Shown in pieces: positions 30,884 to 39,515 of a stretch of DNA of 64,000 nucleotides. Positions within the stretch are counted from its first letter, which is position 1. Every line of letters begins with the position of its first letter. A program made the position numbers and the translations under genes. The DNA lies in contig NZ_LT607413.1 of NCBI RefSeq assembly GCF_900091495.1, forward strand, positions 7,447,501-7,511,500, in the 5' to 3' direction. The DNA comes from Micromonospora echinospora. Its GTDB lineage: Bacteria; Actinomycetota; Actinomycetes; Mycobacteriales; Micromonosporaceae. The notes beneath the pieces are model-generated. The model searched no databases, had not been told where the DNA came from, and saw only the letters and a list, made by a program, of their open reading frames with translations.

Positions 30884-31840
30884 TCAGGGAATTCCCCGCC
30901 GCCGGTCCACGGCAACGTACGAGCCGGGTTGGCTCTTGGCCACCGTCTTCATCTCGGAGGCGACCGCGATGGCCTCCAGGGGGTCGGTGAAGCGCTTCCG
31001 GCTGTCGGAGAGGGAGACCCCGATGGAGAGGGTGACCAGGGCGGCCCGGCGGATGTTGCCGCGCCGGTCCTTCAGCTCGACGTAGCCGCGCTCGGCGTCG
31101 GAGGGGTCGTAGAGCTTGTCGGCGGCGTTCTCGAAGTCGACCACCGCGCGGGAGGTGAGCGGGCGCACCTGCTCGGGGGTGCAGACGATGACGAAGTCGT
31201 CGCCGCCGACGTGCCCGAGGAAGGCCGGCGGGAGCCCGATCGACACCACCGCCCGGTGCAGGCTGCGGGCCAGCGCGGAGATGAAGTCGTCGCCCCGGAC
31301 GAAGCCGTACCGGTCGTTGACGCTCTTGAACCGGTCGATGTCGATGTAGCCGACGGCGTAGTCGGTGCCGCTGCGCACCCGGTCGCTGATCTCCCGGCGG
31401 ATCCGGCTGTTGCCGGGCAGCCCGGTCAGCGGGGAGACCTCGCGGAACTCCTTGTTACGGCGCAGGGTGGAACTGACCCGGGCCACCAGTTCGGCGGTGT
31501 CGAAGGGCTTGACCAGGTAGTCGTCCGCCCCGGCGCTGAGCCCGTGCACCTTGTCGACGGTCATCCCCTTGGCGGTCAGCATGATCACCGGCAGGGCGGA
31601 CGTCAGCGGGTTCGCGCGCAGCCGGCGGGTCAGTTCCAGGCCGTCGATCCGGGGCATCATCAGGTCGACCACGGCCAGGTCCGGCCGCTGCCGCTCGATC
31701 ACCTCGAGCGCCTCCTGCCCGTCGGCGGCGTGGATCACCTCGAAGCCGTGCAGCCGGAGGTTGAACTCGACGAACCGGGCGATGTCCTCGTCGTCGTCGA
31801 CGACCAGGATGACGTCCGGACCCTCACCGGCGGGCTCCAC
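30884..31840 (-). CDS. Response regulator with REC and GGDEF domains (diguanylate cyclase)
   Basis: A 318-residue two-component output protein. The receiver domain (about 9-128) has the acidic pocket VVDDDED (15-17), the phospho-acceptor Asp59 in AVVDLMMPRIDG, and Lys111 in YLVKPF. The GGDEF domain (about 138-310) has the metal/substrate segment GYIDIDRFKSVNDRYG and the signature GGDDF at 212-216, so it could make c-di-GMP. The inhibitory I-site (RxxD five residues before the signature) is absent (PPAF at that place). No histidine kinase gene is adjacent. Its GTG starts 1 codon after the rpe stop, so the two genes are coupled. Confidence 0.88.
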   Translation of the reverse strand: MEPAGEGPDVILVVDDDEDIARFVEFNLRLHGFEVIHAADGQEALEVIERQRPDLAVVDLMMPRIDGLELTRRLRANPLTSALPVIMLTAKGMTVDKVHGLSAGADDYLVKPFDTAELVARVSSTLRRNKEFREVSPLTGLPGNSRIRREISDRVRSGTDYAVGYIDIDRFKSVNDRYGFVRGDDFISALARSLHRAVVSIGLPPAFLGHVGGDDFVIVCTPEQVRPLTSRAVVDFENAADKLYDPSDAERGYVELKDRRGNIRRAALVTLSIGVSLSDSRKRFTDPLEAIAVASEMKTVAKSQPGSYVAVDRRRGIP

Positions 31841-31843
31841 CGA

Positions 31844-32524
31844 TCAGACCCCGGCCGCCGCGCGTCCCGCCAGCGCACGCAGGTGGCGTACCGCCTCGGC
31901 CGGGTCGTCGGCGCCGTAGACGGCCGTGCCGGCGACGAAGGCGTCCGCGCCGGCCTCGGCGGCCTGCGCGATGGTGTCCGCGGCGATCCCCCCGTCCACT
32001 TCGATGCGCAGTTCCAGGTGGCCGGCGGCGACGTGCCGGCGGGCGGTGCGGACCTTGTCCAGCAGGTTCGGGATGAACCGCTGCCCGCCGAACCCGGCCT
32101 TGATCGTCATGATCAGCAGGGTGTCGAAGCTGGGCAGGATCTCCAGGTACGGCTCGATCGGGGTGTCCCGGTCGATCGCCAGTCCCGCCTTGGCCCCGGC
32201 CGAGCGCAGGTCCCGCGCGAGAGCCACCGGGTTGTCGCAGGCCTCGGCGTGGAAGGTGACGTTGTACGCCCCGGCGTCGGCGTATCCGGGAGCCCAGCGT
32301 CGCGGATCCTCGATCATGAGGTGCACGTCGAACGGCAGCGCGGTCACCGCCCGCAGGCTCTGCACCACGGGCAGCCCGATGGTCAGGTTGGGCACGAAGT
32401 GGTTGTCCATCACGTCCACGTGCAGCCAGTCCGCGGCGTCTTCCACGGCGCGCACCTCGTCGGCGAGGCGGGCGAAATCGGCGGCGAGGATGCTGGGCGC
32501 GACGATCGGGGGCGGTACGGTCAC
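31844..32524 (-). CDS. rpe: Ribulose-phosphate 3-epimerase
   Basis: Interconverts ribulose-5-phosphate and xylulose-5-phosphate in the pentose-phosphate pathway. 226 residues of TIM-barrel type: [15 protein letters not shown], the metal site [35 protein letters not shown] and [11 protein letters not shown]. The GTG start lacks a ribosome site, but TACACT lies 6 nt upstream (32531-32536), so the message is probably leaderless. Ribulose-5-phosphate is also a RibB substrate, a metabolic link with the neighbouring rib operon. Confidence 0.96.
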   Translation of the reverse strand: MTVPPPIVAPSILAADFARLADEVRAVEDAADWLHVDVMDNHFVPNLTIGLPVVQSLRAVTALPFDVHLMIEDPRRWAPGYADAGAYNVTFHAEACDNPVALARDLRSAGAKAGLAIDRDTPIEPYLEILPSFDTLLIMTIKAGFGGQRFIPNLLDKVRTARRHVAAGHLELRIEVDGGIAADTIAQAAEAGADAFVAGTAVYGADDPAEAVRHLRALAGRAAAGV

Positions 32525-32554
32525 CGGCCCAGTGTACGAACGCCCCCGACACCC

Positions 32555-32645
32555 GTGCCGTAGGCACCCGCGCCGTGGCCCGCCCCGGACAGCGGAGCGG
32601 AGCCGAGGGCCGGCACGGGAGGACCGAACGATGCGACGGTGGTGG
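32555..32645 (+). repeat. Degenerate duplicate of the lipoprotein promoter and start region
   Basis: This stretch is a partial copy, 202-203 bp upstream, of 32757-32847. The first 33 bp (32555-32587) differ from the downstream copy at 3 positions; CGGCACGGGAGG (ribosome site) and ATGCGACGGTGGT (start and first codons) are also repeated. The copy encodes a 16-residue ORF (32631-32681, [16 protein letters not shown]) that departs from the lipoprotein after four residues. In this copy the putative -10 reads TAGGCA instead of TATGCT. The whole 32525-32832 interval contains nothing else recognisable. Confidence 0.7.
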
Positions 32646-32756
32646 GGGCGCCGTCCACCACCGTGCCGCACCGCGTGGTAGCGCTCGTCACCAAACACCC
32701 GGGGCGGACCGCCGACGGTCCCACCAGGACGGTCGGTGCCCGCGCGGCCGGTTCCG

Positions 32757-32847
32757 GTGCCGTATGCTCCTGCGCCGTGGCCCGCCCCGCGCACCGGGGC
32801 GGCGTCGACACCACGGCACGGGAGGTCGGGTCATGCGACGGTGGTTG
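32757..32847 (+). promoter_or_regulatory. Downstream copy of the repeat: likely promoter/RBS of the lipoprotein gene
   Basis: Second member of the tandem duplication. TATGCT at about 32763-32768 is a reasonable -10; GGGAGG lies just before the ATG at 32833. No good -35 is visible, so the promoter assignment rests on conservation between the two copies. Confidence 0.4.
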
Positions 32848-33729
32848 AGGGCGTGCGCTCTGGGTGGGGTGGCTGCGCTGGCTCTGGCCGGCTGCGGCGT
32901 GCCGGAGGGCACCGACGGCGACCTGGTCGACGACTGGGCCGGCCTCGCCACGCCGAAGATCTTCCAACCGGCCGCCGACACCTGCCACCCGGACGAGACG
33001 GAGGTCGGGTACCTCAGCTCGTACGGCCCGGTGCCCTGCGACCAGTCGCACGAGACCGAGACGGTGCACGTGGGCACGTTGCCCGCCGAGCACACCAACG
33101 GCGCCACGGTCCCGTCGGCCGGCTCGCCGGCCCGCCTGGCCGCGTACGCCGAGTGCGAGAAGGCAGCGAACCGGACGCTCGGCGCGGACTGGCGCTCCGG
33201 GCGGGTGACCCTGTACACCATCCTCCCGTCCGAGTACGGCTGGAAGGGCGGCGCGCGGTGGTTCCGCTGCGACGTCGCCGAGGTCAACCGCCTCGACGGC
33301 CCGGAGGTGAAGCGCCGGACGGGCACCCTGAAGGACGCCCTGGCCGGCACCGCGCCCCTCGCCCACCGTTGCTTCAACGTCAAGCTGGCCAACGACAAGG
33401 TCGACGACATGGCCGAGGTGTCCTGCACGACCCGGCACGACGCCGAGTTCGTGGGCATCTACAAGGACACCGCCGGTGACCACGACGAACTGGTCAAGGG
33501 CAGTACGCGCGTCCACCGGCGGTGCCAGGCCATGGTCGCCTCGTACGCGAAGGTGCCCGACGACAGCAACCTCAAGTACCGGACCGGAACGATCTACTAC
33601 CACCCCTCGGCGGAGGAGTGGAAGGACGGCAACCGTGGGGTCCAGTGCTTCCTGTGGCTCAGTGACCGCAGCCTGACGCGCTCGGTCAAGGGCGGCGGCA
33701 CCAAGGTGCTGCCCATCCGCTACGCCTGA
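32833..33729 (+). CDS. Septum-formation-family lipoprotein (predicted)
   Basis: Secreted, lipid-anchored protein of 298 residues. The signal peptide has a basic start (MRRWLR), a hydrophobic core (ALGGVAALAL) and a lipobox LAGC with the modified cysteine at residue 20. The mature part has eight or so cysteines in pairs (TCHPDE, PCDQSH, ECEKAA, RCDVAEV, RCFNVK, SCTTRHDAEFVG, RCQAMV, QCFLWL), and the C-x6-E-x-V/x-H-x-A-E-x-VG pattern found in actinobacterial Septum_form proteins. The exact role in cell-wall or septum biology is not established. It is convergent with rsmB across two hairpins. Confidence 0.7.
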   Translation: MRRWLRACALGGVAALALAGCGVPEGTDGDLVDDWAGLATPKIFQPAADTCHPDETEVGYLSSYGPVPCDQSHETETVHVGTLPAEHTNGATVPSAGSPARLAAYAECEKAANRTLGADWRSGRVTLYTILPSEYGWKGGARWFRCDVAEVNRLDGPEVKRRTGTLKDALAGTAPLAHRCFNVKLANDKVDDMAEVSCTTRHDAEFVGIYKDTAGDHDELVKGSTRVHRRCQAMVASYAKVPDDSNLKYRTGTIYYHPSAEEWKDGNRGVQCFLWLSDRSLTRSVKGGGTKVLPIRYA

Positions 33730-33743
33730 GCCGGCAGCGCCGG

Positions 33744-33831
33744 TCCGCCGTTCCCGTGACGCCGGGGAGCGGCGGATCGGCACGCCCGCGTCGCTTCCGT
33801 GACCCGTCCGCCCGGGCCGGTCGTGGAAGCG
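33744..33831. terminator. Two hairpins between the lipoprotein gene and rsmB
   Basis: 33744-33776 forms a 12-bp stem (TCCGCCGTTCCC against GGGAGCGGCGGA, one G-T pair, 9-nt loop). 33792-33831 forms CGCTTCC/GGAAGCG with an inner GACC/GGTC stem. They lie between convergent stops at 33729 and 33877 and probably end transcription in both directions. Confidence 0.65.
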
Positions 33832-33876
33832 CGGGGTGGGACCGCCGGCCCCACCCCGCCGGAACCGGAGACCCGG

Positions 33877-35391
33877 TCAGCCGCGCCGCAGCACCGCGAG
33901 GAACATCGCGTCCGTGCCGTGCCGGTGCGGCCAGAGCTGCACCGTCGGCCCGGCCCCGAGACCCGGCATCCCCGCCGGCAGCAGCGGGCGGGCGTCGACG
34001 AAGTCCACCGGCGCCCCGCAGCGGCGGGCCGCCTCGGTGACCGTCACGTGCGTCTCCACCACGTGCGGCGAGCAGGTGACGTAGGCGACCAGCCCGCCGG
34101 GGCGGGTCGCGCGCAGGCCGGCGGTGAGCAGTTCCCGCTGGAGCCGGGTCAGTGGCGGCAGGTCCGACGGCTGGCGACGCCAGCGCGACTCCGGCCGACG
34201 GCGCAGCGAACCGAGGCCGGTGCACGGCGCGTCCACCAGCACCCGGTCGAAGTGCTCCTCCGGCAGCTTCGGGTCGGCGCCGACCGTCCGCCCGTCGGTG
34301 TGCAGCACGTTCACCGGCAGCCCCCGGGTGGCCCGCTCGACCAGGCGGGCCCGGTGTTCGGCCACCTCGACCGCGGTGACCCGGGCGTCGCGCTGCACCG
34401 CGAGCGCGCCGAGCAGACCGGTCTTGCCGCCGGGACCGGCGCAGAGGTCCAGCCAGCGGCCGTCCGGCCCGTCCAGCGGCCCGGCGGCCAGCGCCGCCGC
34501 CACGAGCTGCGAGCCCTCGTCCTGCACGTGTGCCCGGCCCTGCGCCAGCGCCGGCAGGTCACCCGGCGCGCCACCGGATAGGTACACCGCGTACGGCGAG
34601 AAGGCCCCCGGCGCGCCACCGACCTCGTCGGCCAACTCCGCCGGGTCGGCCAGCCCCGGACGGGCGCACAGGTGCACCGGCGGGGGCTGGTTGTCCTCGA
34701 TGAGCAGGCGGGTCGTCTCGCCCAGGTCACCGCCGAGCGCCTCGCGGAACGCCCGGACGATCCACTGCGGGTGGCTGTGGGCCAGGGCCAGGTGCCCGAC
34801 CGGGTCGTCCGCCATCGACGGGGCGATCCGGTCGATCCAGGCGTCGGCGTCCCGGCCGGCGACCTCGCGGAGCACCGCGTTCGCGAACCCGCTCGCGCCG
34901 TAACCGACCGTCTTCACCAGATCCACCGTGGCGGAGACGGCCGCGTGGGCCGGCACCCGGGTGTGCAGGAGCTGGTACGCGCCGAGCCGCAGCGCGTCCC
35001 GCACCGGCGGGTCGATGCGCTCCACGTCCCGGCCCGCGGCGTCGGTGAGGATGGCGTCCAGGGTGCCCACCGCACGCAGGGTGCCGTAGGTCAGCTCGGT
35101 GGCGAAGGCCGCGTCCCGGCCGTACAGTCCCGCGTCCCGCAGGATCGCCGGCAACACCAGGTTGGCGTACGCGTCGTCGCGGTGCACCGCCGCGAGCGCG
35201 TCGTACGCGGCCCGGCGCGGCCGGTCCACCACGTCGGTGCGGCCCGTGCGCCCGCCGCCGCGCCGGTCGCCGCCCGGACGGGCACCGTCCCGGCCGTCCC
35301 GTGGGTCACGCCGGCGGTCGCCGCGCCCCGGCTCGGAGCCCGGACCGGACCGGACCGGACGTGGGTACTGTCGTTCCCCCGGCCCGGTCAC
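33877..35391 (-). CDS. rsmB: 16S rRNA m5C967 methyltransferase RsmB-like
   Basis: SAM-dependent cytosine-C5 rRNA methyltransferase. 504 residues: a basic, Gly/Arg/Pro-rich N-terminal extension of about 55 residues, a NusB-like RNA-binding domain (about 60-195, [20 protein letters not shown]), and the Rossmann methyltransferase domain with [18 protein letters not shown] (SAM), [15 protein letters not shown] (first active-site Cys) and [12 protein letters not shown] (second Cys). GTG at 35391 overlaps the fmt stop by 4 bp. A run of four CGGAC units lies about ten codons into the gene. The position after fmt is typical. Confidence 0.92.
   Translation of the reverse strand: MTGPGERQYPRPVRSGPGSEPGRGDRRRDPRDGRDGARPGGDRRGGGRTGRTDVVDRPRRAAYDALAAVHRDDAYANLVLPAILRDAGLYGRDAAFATELTYGTLRAVGTLDAILTDAAGRDVERIDPPVRDALRLGAYQLLHTRVPAHAAVSATVDLVKTVGYGASGFANAVLREVAGRDADAWIDRIAPSMADDPVGHLALAHSHPQWIVRAFREALGGDLGETTRLLIEDNQPPPVHLCARPGLADPAELADEVGGAPGAFSPYAVYLSGGAPGDLPALAQGRAHVQDEGSQLVAAALAAGPLDGPDGRWLDLCAGPGGKTGLLGALAVQRDARVTAVEVAEHRARLVERATRGLPVNVLHTDGRTVGADPKLPEEHFDRVLVDAPCTGLGSLRRRPESRWRRQPSDLPPLTRLQRELLTAGLRATRPGGLVAYVTCSPHVVETHVTVTEAARRCGAPVDFVDARPLLPAGMPGLGAGPTVQLWPHRHGTDAMFLAVLRRG
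35341..35360. repeat. Short tandem repeat (CGGAC x4) inside rsmB
   Basis: Four exact 5-bp units lie near codons 11-17 of rsmB. Because the unit is not a multiple of three, loss or gain of a unit would shift the reading frame of the N-terminal extension. Confidence 0.85.
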
Positions 35392-36314
35392 GCGAACTGC
35401 TCGCCGGTCTCGACCCGGACGCCCCGCGCCCAGTCGGTGGCCGGCATCGGCTTCTTGCCGGCAGCGCGTACCTCGCCGAGCGTCACCGGGGTGGTGGCCG
35501 TGCCGGCCAGCACCCGCCGACGCTCCACGAGCAGCTCGCCGGGCTTCAGCTCCGGAGCGTCGGCCGCCGGCCGCACCGGACCGAGCTTGACCCGGTCGCC
35601 CCGGAAGGTCGTCCACGCGCCGGGTGCCGGGGTGCAGGCACGGATCCGCCGGTCCACGGCGAACGCCGGCTCGGTCCAGCGGACCTGGGCGTCCTCGACG
35701 GTCAGCTTCGGCGCCAGGGACACCCCGTCGGCCGGTTGCCCGACGGCCCGGGCGGTGCCGTCGGCGATCGCGTCGAGGACCGCCACCAGCAGGCCCGCGC
35801 CGGAGACGGCGAGCCGCTCCAGGAGGTCGCCGGAGGTGTCCTGCGGCGCGATCCGGTCGGTGAGGGTGCCGTAGACCGGACCGGTGTCGAGCCCCTCCTC
35901 CAGTTGGAAGACGCTCGCCCCGGTCAGCTCGTCGCCGTGCAGGACGGCGTGCTGCACGGGGGCGGCCCCCCGCCAGGCGGGCAGCAGCGAGAAGTGCAGG
36001 TTGATCCAGCCGTGGGTGGGGATCTCCAGCGCGACCGGGGGGACCAGCGCACCGTACGCGACCACCGGGACACAGTCCGGGGCGAGCGCACGCAGCCGGT
36101 CGAGGAACTCCGGCTCACGCGGACGGGCCGGGGTGAGCACCTCGACGCCGTGCGCGTCGGCCCACGCGCCGACCGGGGAGCGGGACAACCCGCGTCCGCG
36201 TCCGGCCGGGGCGTCCGGGCGGGTGACCACGGCGACCAGCTCGTGGCGGGAGGCGGCGACCGCTTCCAGGGCGGGGACGGCGACGGCCGGCGTGCCGGCG
36301 AAGACCAGACGCAT
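35388..36314 (-). CDS. fmt: Methionyl-tRNA formyltransferase
   Basis: Formylates initiator Met-tRNA with 10-formyl-THF. 308 residues: [19 protein letters not shown] opening, the catalytic and folate site [18 protein letters not shown] (Asn and His), the DTGPVY segment with the catalytic Asp following, and the C-terminal OB-like tRNA-binding domain from about residue 205. It lies 2 bp after def and overlaps rsmB by 4 bp. The def-fmt pair adds and removes the formyl group. Confidence 0.97.
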   Translation of the reverse strand: MRLVFAGTPAVAVPALEAVAASRHELVAVVTRPDAPAGRGRGLSRSPVGAWADAHGVEVLTPARPREPEFLDRLRALAPDCVPVVAYGALVPPVALEIPTHGWINLHFSLLPAWRGAAPVQHAVLHGDELTGASVFQLEEGLDTGPVYGTLTDRIAPQDTSGDLLERLAVSGAGLLVAVLDAIADGTARAVGQPADGVSLAPKLTVEDAQVRWTEPAFAVDRRIRACTPAPGAWTTFRGDRVKLGPVRPAADAPELKPGELLVERRRVLAGTATTPVTLGEVRAAGKKPMPATDWARGVRVETGEQFA

Positions 36315-36316
36315 GG

Positions 36317-36877
36317 TCACCGCCCCAGACCGAAGGGGCTGGCGACGCCGTGCGGGTTTACCTTGACCACCGGCGGGGCGGCGGCGTCGTACCACTCGGC
36401 CTGACGGATCGCCTTCATCGCCTCCTTGCGGCCGGGGGCGTCCAGCCGGTCGATGAAGAGGACCCCGTCGAGGTGGTCGGTCTCGTGCTGCACGCAGCGT
36501 GCCATCAGGCCGGTGCCGACGATCTGCATCGGGTCGCCGTACGCGTTGAACCCCTTGGCGATCACGTTCTGCCGGCGCTTCGTGTCGAAGTAGAGGCCGG
36601 GGATGGACAGGCAGCCCTCCGGGCCGTCCTGTTCCTCCTCGTCGGGGAACTCCAGCACCGGGTTGACCAGGTGCCCGAGCACGTCGTCGACCTCGAAGGT
36701 GAACACGCGCAGGCCCACGCCGAGCTGCGGGGCGGCCAGACCGGCTCCGTTCTGCTCCCGCATCGTGTCGGTCAGGTCGGCGACGAGCTTGCGCAGCTCG
36801 ACGTCGAAGTCGACCACCGGATCGGCCGGCGTGCGCAGCACCGGATCCCCGAACAGACGGATGGGCTGGACGGTCAC
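36317..36877 (-). CDS. def: Peptide deformylase
   Basis: Removes the N-formyl group from nascent proteins; Fe/Zn metalloenzyme. 186 residues with the three family motifs: [18 protein letters not shown] (metal Cys) and QHETDHLDG (the two metal His and catalytic Glu of HExxH). The second strand region [12 protein letters not shown] is longer and more acidic than in E. coli, typical of actinobacterial type 1 enzymes. GTG at 36877 with AAGGAG 9 nt upstream. Confidence 0.97.
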   Translation of the reverse strand: MTVQPIRLFGDPVLRTPADPVVDFDVELRKLVADLTDTMREQNGAGLAAPQLGVGLRVFTFEVDDVLGHLVNPVLEFPDEEEQDGPEGCLSIPGLYFDTKRRQNVIAKGFNAYGDPMQIVGTGLMARCVQHETDHLDGVLFIDRLDAPGRKEAMKAIRQAEWYDAAAPPVVKVNPHGVASPFGLGR

Positions 36878-36924
36878 GCGGGGTGGCTCCTTCGTCGACG
36901 GGACGGAACTCGTGCCGTACCAGT

Positions 36925-38271
36925 CTACGGAGTCCCCGGGCCGGCCCCGGTCGGCGTACCACGTTCCCCGGCCGACACACGCGCGATCCGCCGGCGTTCG
37001 GCGCTGGTGGTCGCCACCGTGCGCCGGGGCTCGACGCCGGTGGCCTGGTGGGGGCGGGTGACGGTGGTCACCGGCAGCGTGGCGTAGCCGCGCAGGGTCA
37101 GCCGGGCCCGGTGCCGGGGCTCGCCGGCCAACGCCAGGTCGGGCAGCGCCCGCAGCAGCAGCGGAAAGGCGATCCGCGCCTCCAGCCGGGCCAGCGCCGC
37201 GCCAAGGCAGTAGTGCGGTCCTCCGCCGAAGGAGAGCGGCTGGTTCTGCGGCCGGGTCGGGTCGAACCGGGTCGGGTCGGCGAACCGCTCCGGATCCCGG
37301 TTGCCCGCGCCGAGGAGCAGCAGCACCTCACCGCCGGCCGGGACCGGCACCCCGCCCGGCGCGACCGGGACGCTGCTGATCCGGCTGGTCACCTGCACCG
37401 GGGAGTCGATCCGGAGCAGTTCCTCCACGTACGCCCCGGCGAGGTCGGGGTTGTCGCGCAGCGCGGCGGCGTGCGCCGGGTGCCCCAGCAGCACCACCAG
37501 CCCGTTGCCGAGCAGGTTGGTGGTGGTCTCGAACCCGGCGACCAGGAGGACCACCAGGTTGGCCAGGAGTTCCTCGGCGTCCAGCCGGCCGACCTCGGCG
37601 TCGTGCGCCTGGACCAGGGCGGTGGTCAGGTCGTCGGCCGGGGTCCGGCGACGGGCCTCGACCAGGTCCCGGAAGTAGTCGCGCAGCGCCACCGCGCCCC
37701 GGTCGGCCACGGCCAGCTCCGCCTCGGAGATCTCCGGTTCCAGGACGACGGTGAGGTCGGCGGTCCACGTCCGGAACGCGCTCCGGTCCGCCTCGGGCAC
37801 GCCGAGCAGGGCACAGATCACCCCGATCGGCAGCGGGTAGGCGAACGCGTCCAGCACGTCGACGGTGGTGCCGTCGCGGCCCCGCTCCGCCATCGCCGCG
37901 ACCAACGCCGCCGCCTGGGCGGTGACCACCTCCCGCAGGGCGGCGACCCGGCGCGGGGTGAACGCCCCGGCGACGATCTGCCGCATCCGGCCGTGGTCGG
38001 GCGGATTGGCCCGCAGCATCGACCGGGCGATCGAGGCGACCGCCGGGCTCTCCGCCCAACCGGCCACCGTGGTCTGCGGCAGTGGCTCGTAACTCACCAC
38101 GTACCGGGGATCACGGAGCACCTCGTCGATCACCGCGTACCCGGTGGCCACGTGCAGCCCCGGCCACGCCTCGACGACCGGGCCGTGGGCGCGGAGCCGT
38201 TCGTACGCCGGATAGGGGTCGAGGCGTCCCTGCGGTGACAGCAGGAGCGTCATCGCCTCGGCAACGTCCAC
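36925..38271 (-). CDS. Cytochrome P450
   Basis: Soluble bacterial P450 of 448 residues. The I-helix oxygen-activation motif is AGFETT (245-250), the K-helix ExxR is EELLR (283-287), and the heme-binding loop is [10 protein letters not shown] with the thiolate Cys355. The N-terminal [11 protein letters not shown] block and CYP107-like features place it among actinomycete class I P450s needing ferredoxin partners, none of which is encoded nearby. GGAGG is spaced 6 nt from the GTG. No biosynthetic gene cluster surrounds it, so substrate cannot be guessed. The last 50 or so residues form a basic, disordered tail. Confidence 0.93.
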   Translation of the reverse strand: MDVAEAMTLLLSPQGRLDPYPAYERLRAHGPVVEAWPGLHVATGYAVIDEVLRDPRYVVSYEPLPQTTVAGWAESPAVASIARSMLRANPPDHGRMRQIVAGAFTPRRVAALREVVTAQAAALVAAMAERGRDGTTVDVLDAFAYPLPIGVICALLGVPEADRSAFRTWTADLTVVLEPEISEAELAVADRGAVALRDYFRDLVEARRRTPADDLTTALVQAHDAEVGRLDAEELLANLVVLLVAGFETTTNLLGNGLVVLLGHPAHAAALRDNPDLAGAYVEELLRIDSPVQVTSRISSVPVAPGGVPVPAGGEVLLLLGAGNRDPERFADPTRFDPTRPQNQPLSFGGGPHYCLGAALARLEARIAFPLLLRALPDLALAGEPRHRARLTLRGYATLPVTTVTRPHQATGVEPRRTVATTSAERRRIARVSAGERGTPTGAGPGTP

Positions 38272-38371
38272 GGCGAACCTCCATCGACGGCGTCCGGGAC
38301 CTCATCATGCCCCGGTCACCGACGGTGCCGATGCAATGACGCGCCGTGAATGTGGGCCGAAAAGCCGGAGG

Positions 38372-39355
38372 TCAGGCTCCGGCGACCGGGTCGCCGGCCA
38401 GCACCGCGTCGGGGGCCCGCAGGGCGTGCTCCGGCAACGGAAGCTCGATCTTGTGGGCGGCCTCCCAGTCGTGCACCGTGCCGGCCCGGCACTGCCGGGT
38501 GAAGTACTCGGTCGCGGTGAGGCCACCGACGACGGGCTCGTCGGCCTCGGCGACCAGCCGGGCGGGCACCAGCGTGAAGCCGTTCTGGAGTGCGGCGCTG
38601 AGCCGCCGGTGGCCGTCCACGACGAAGAAGTACTCCCCGGAGTACCCGATGCTCAGCGGCTCCAGCGCCCGGTCGCCGGCGGCGCCGACCGCGCCGACGA
38701 AGTCGCCCTCCCAGAGCCCGCGCAGGTTCTGCACGTCCTCGGTGGGGTAGACCCGGGCCGGGTCGAGCAGCAGCAGCGGCGGGGCGTCCCGGAGCACGTC
38801 GGCGGCGAGGCGTCCCTCGTACGCGTCGACGATGTGCGCGATCACCTCGGCCGGGGCGGCCCGGGTGGTGTCGCAGACCAGGTCGTAGTTGCGCAGCCGG
38901 GCCTTGTCCACGCCGTAGCGGACCAGGAAGCGGTTCCGTTCGCTGTCGCTGCGCTCCTTGAGCTTGGCCTTCGCCTCCTCCAGGGAGGTGTAGCTCTCCG
39001 CCGGGCCGGACGGGCGCAACAGCACGCGTCGGGCCGCCTCCCCCGGCTCTGTGATCATGTGCACCTTGAGCGCGTCGGTGAAGAAGTGCCAGGCCAGCCG
39101 GGAGTCCATCACCAGCGGCTCGCCCGAGGCGGCGATGTCCCGCTGGAGCTGGTCGACGTAGCCGTCGACGGCCTGGTCCAGCTCGGCGTGCAGGTTGAGC
39201 TGGAGCGCGGTCATCTGCCGTTCCTGGGCCATCTGCCGGTAGAGGTCGCCGACGCTGACCCGCCGCATGCCGAGCCGCTCGGCGATCTCGACGGAGACGG
39301 TGCTCTTGCCGCTGCCGAGATCACCGTTGAAGACGATCGATTGACGGACGGTCAC
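38372..39355 (-). CDS. Cytidylate-kinase-like P-loop protein fused to a ParB-like module
   Basis: A 327-residue two-part protein. Residues 1-185 resemble Cytidylate_kin2/AAA_18 kinases: Walker A GDLGSGKST (11-19), VSVGDLYRQMAQ, VMDSRLAWH and LKERSDSERNRFLVRYGVD. Residues 195-300 resemble the N-terminal ParB/Srx fold: LLDPARVYPTEDVQNL followed by FFVVDGHRRLSAALQNG (DGHRR at 247-251), the position of the CTP/ATP phosphate-binding GxRR motif in ParB and related serine kinases. The pairing suggests a nucleotide-dependent kinase or sensor. Substrate unknown. GTG at 39355 is backed by GAGGTGG 7 nt upstream. It stands alone between P450 and priA. Confidence 0.75.
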   Translation of the reverse strand: MTVRQSIVFNGDLGSGKSTVSVEIAERLGMRRVSVGDLYRQMAQERQMTALQLNLHAELDQAVDGYVDQLQRDIAASGEPLVMDSRLAWHFFTDALKVHMITEPGEAARRVLLRPSGPAESYTSLEEAKAKLKERSDSERNRFLVRYGVDKARLRNYDLVCDTTRAAPAEVIAHIVDAYEGRLAADVLRDAPPLLLLDPARVYPTEDVQNLRGLWEGDFVGAVGAAGDRALEPLSIGYSGEYFFVVDGHRRLSAALQNGFTLVPARLVAEADEPVVGGLTATEYFTRQCRAGTVHDWEAAHKIELPLPEHALRAPDAVLAGDPVAGA

Positions 39356-39515
39356 GACTGATCCACCTCTGATCACCGGCTGGTTGACATCATCGATGCG
39401 GCGTCGCCCCGCCGCGCTCCGGCCACCGTCGCGCCGCACCGGCGCAGGCAATGAGGGGCGATGCTACCACGGCCCCGCCAGGACTTTCCCGGCGAACACC
39501 CCACACCGGAGGAGA

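Noticed and set aside
36925..39355. Secondary-metabolite cluster around the P450
   Set aside because: Flanking genes are def, a kinase-like gene and priA; no tailoring, core biosynthetic or ferredoxin gene is present.
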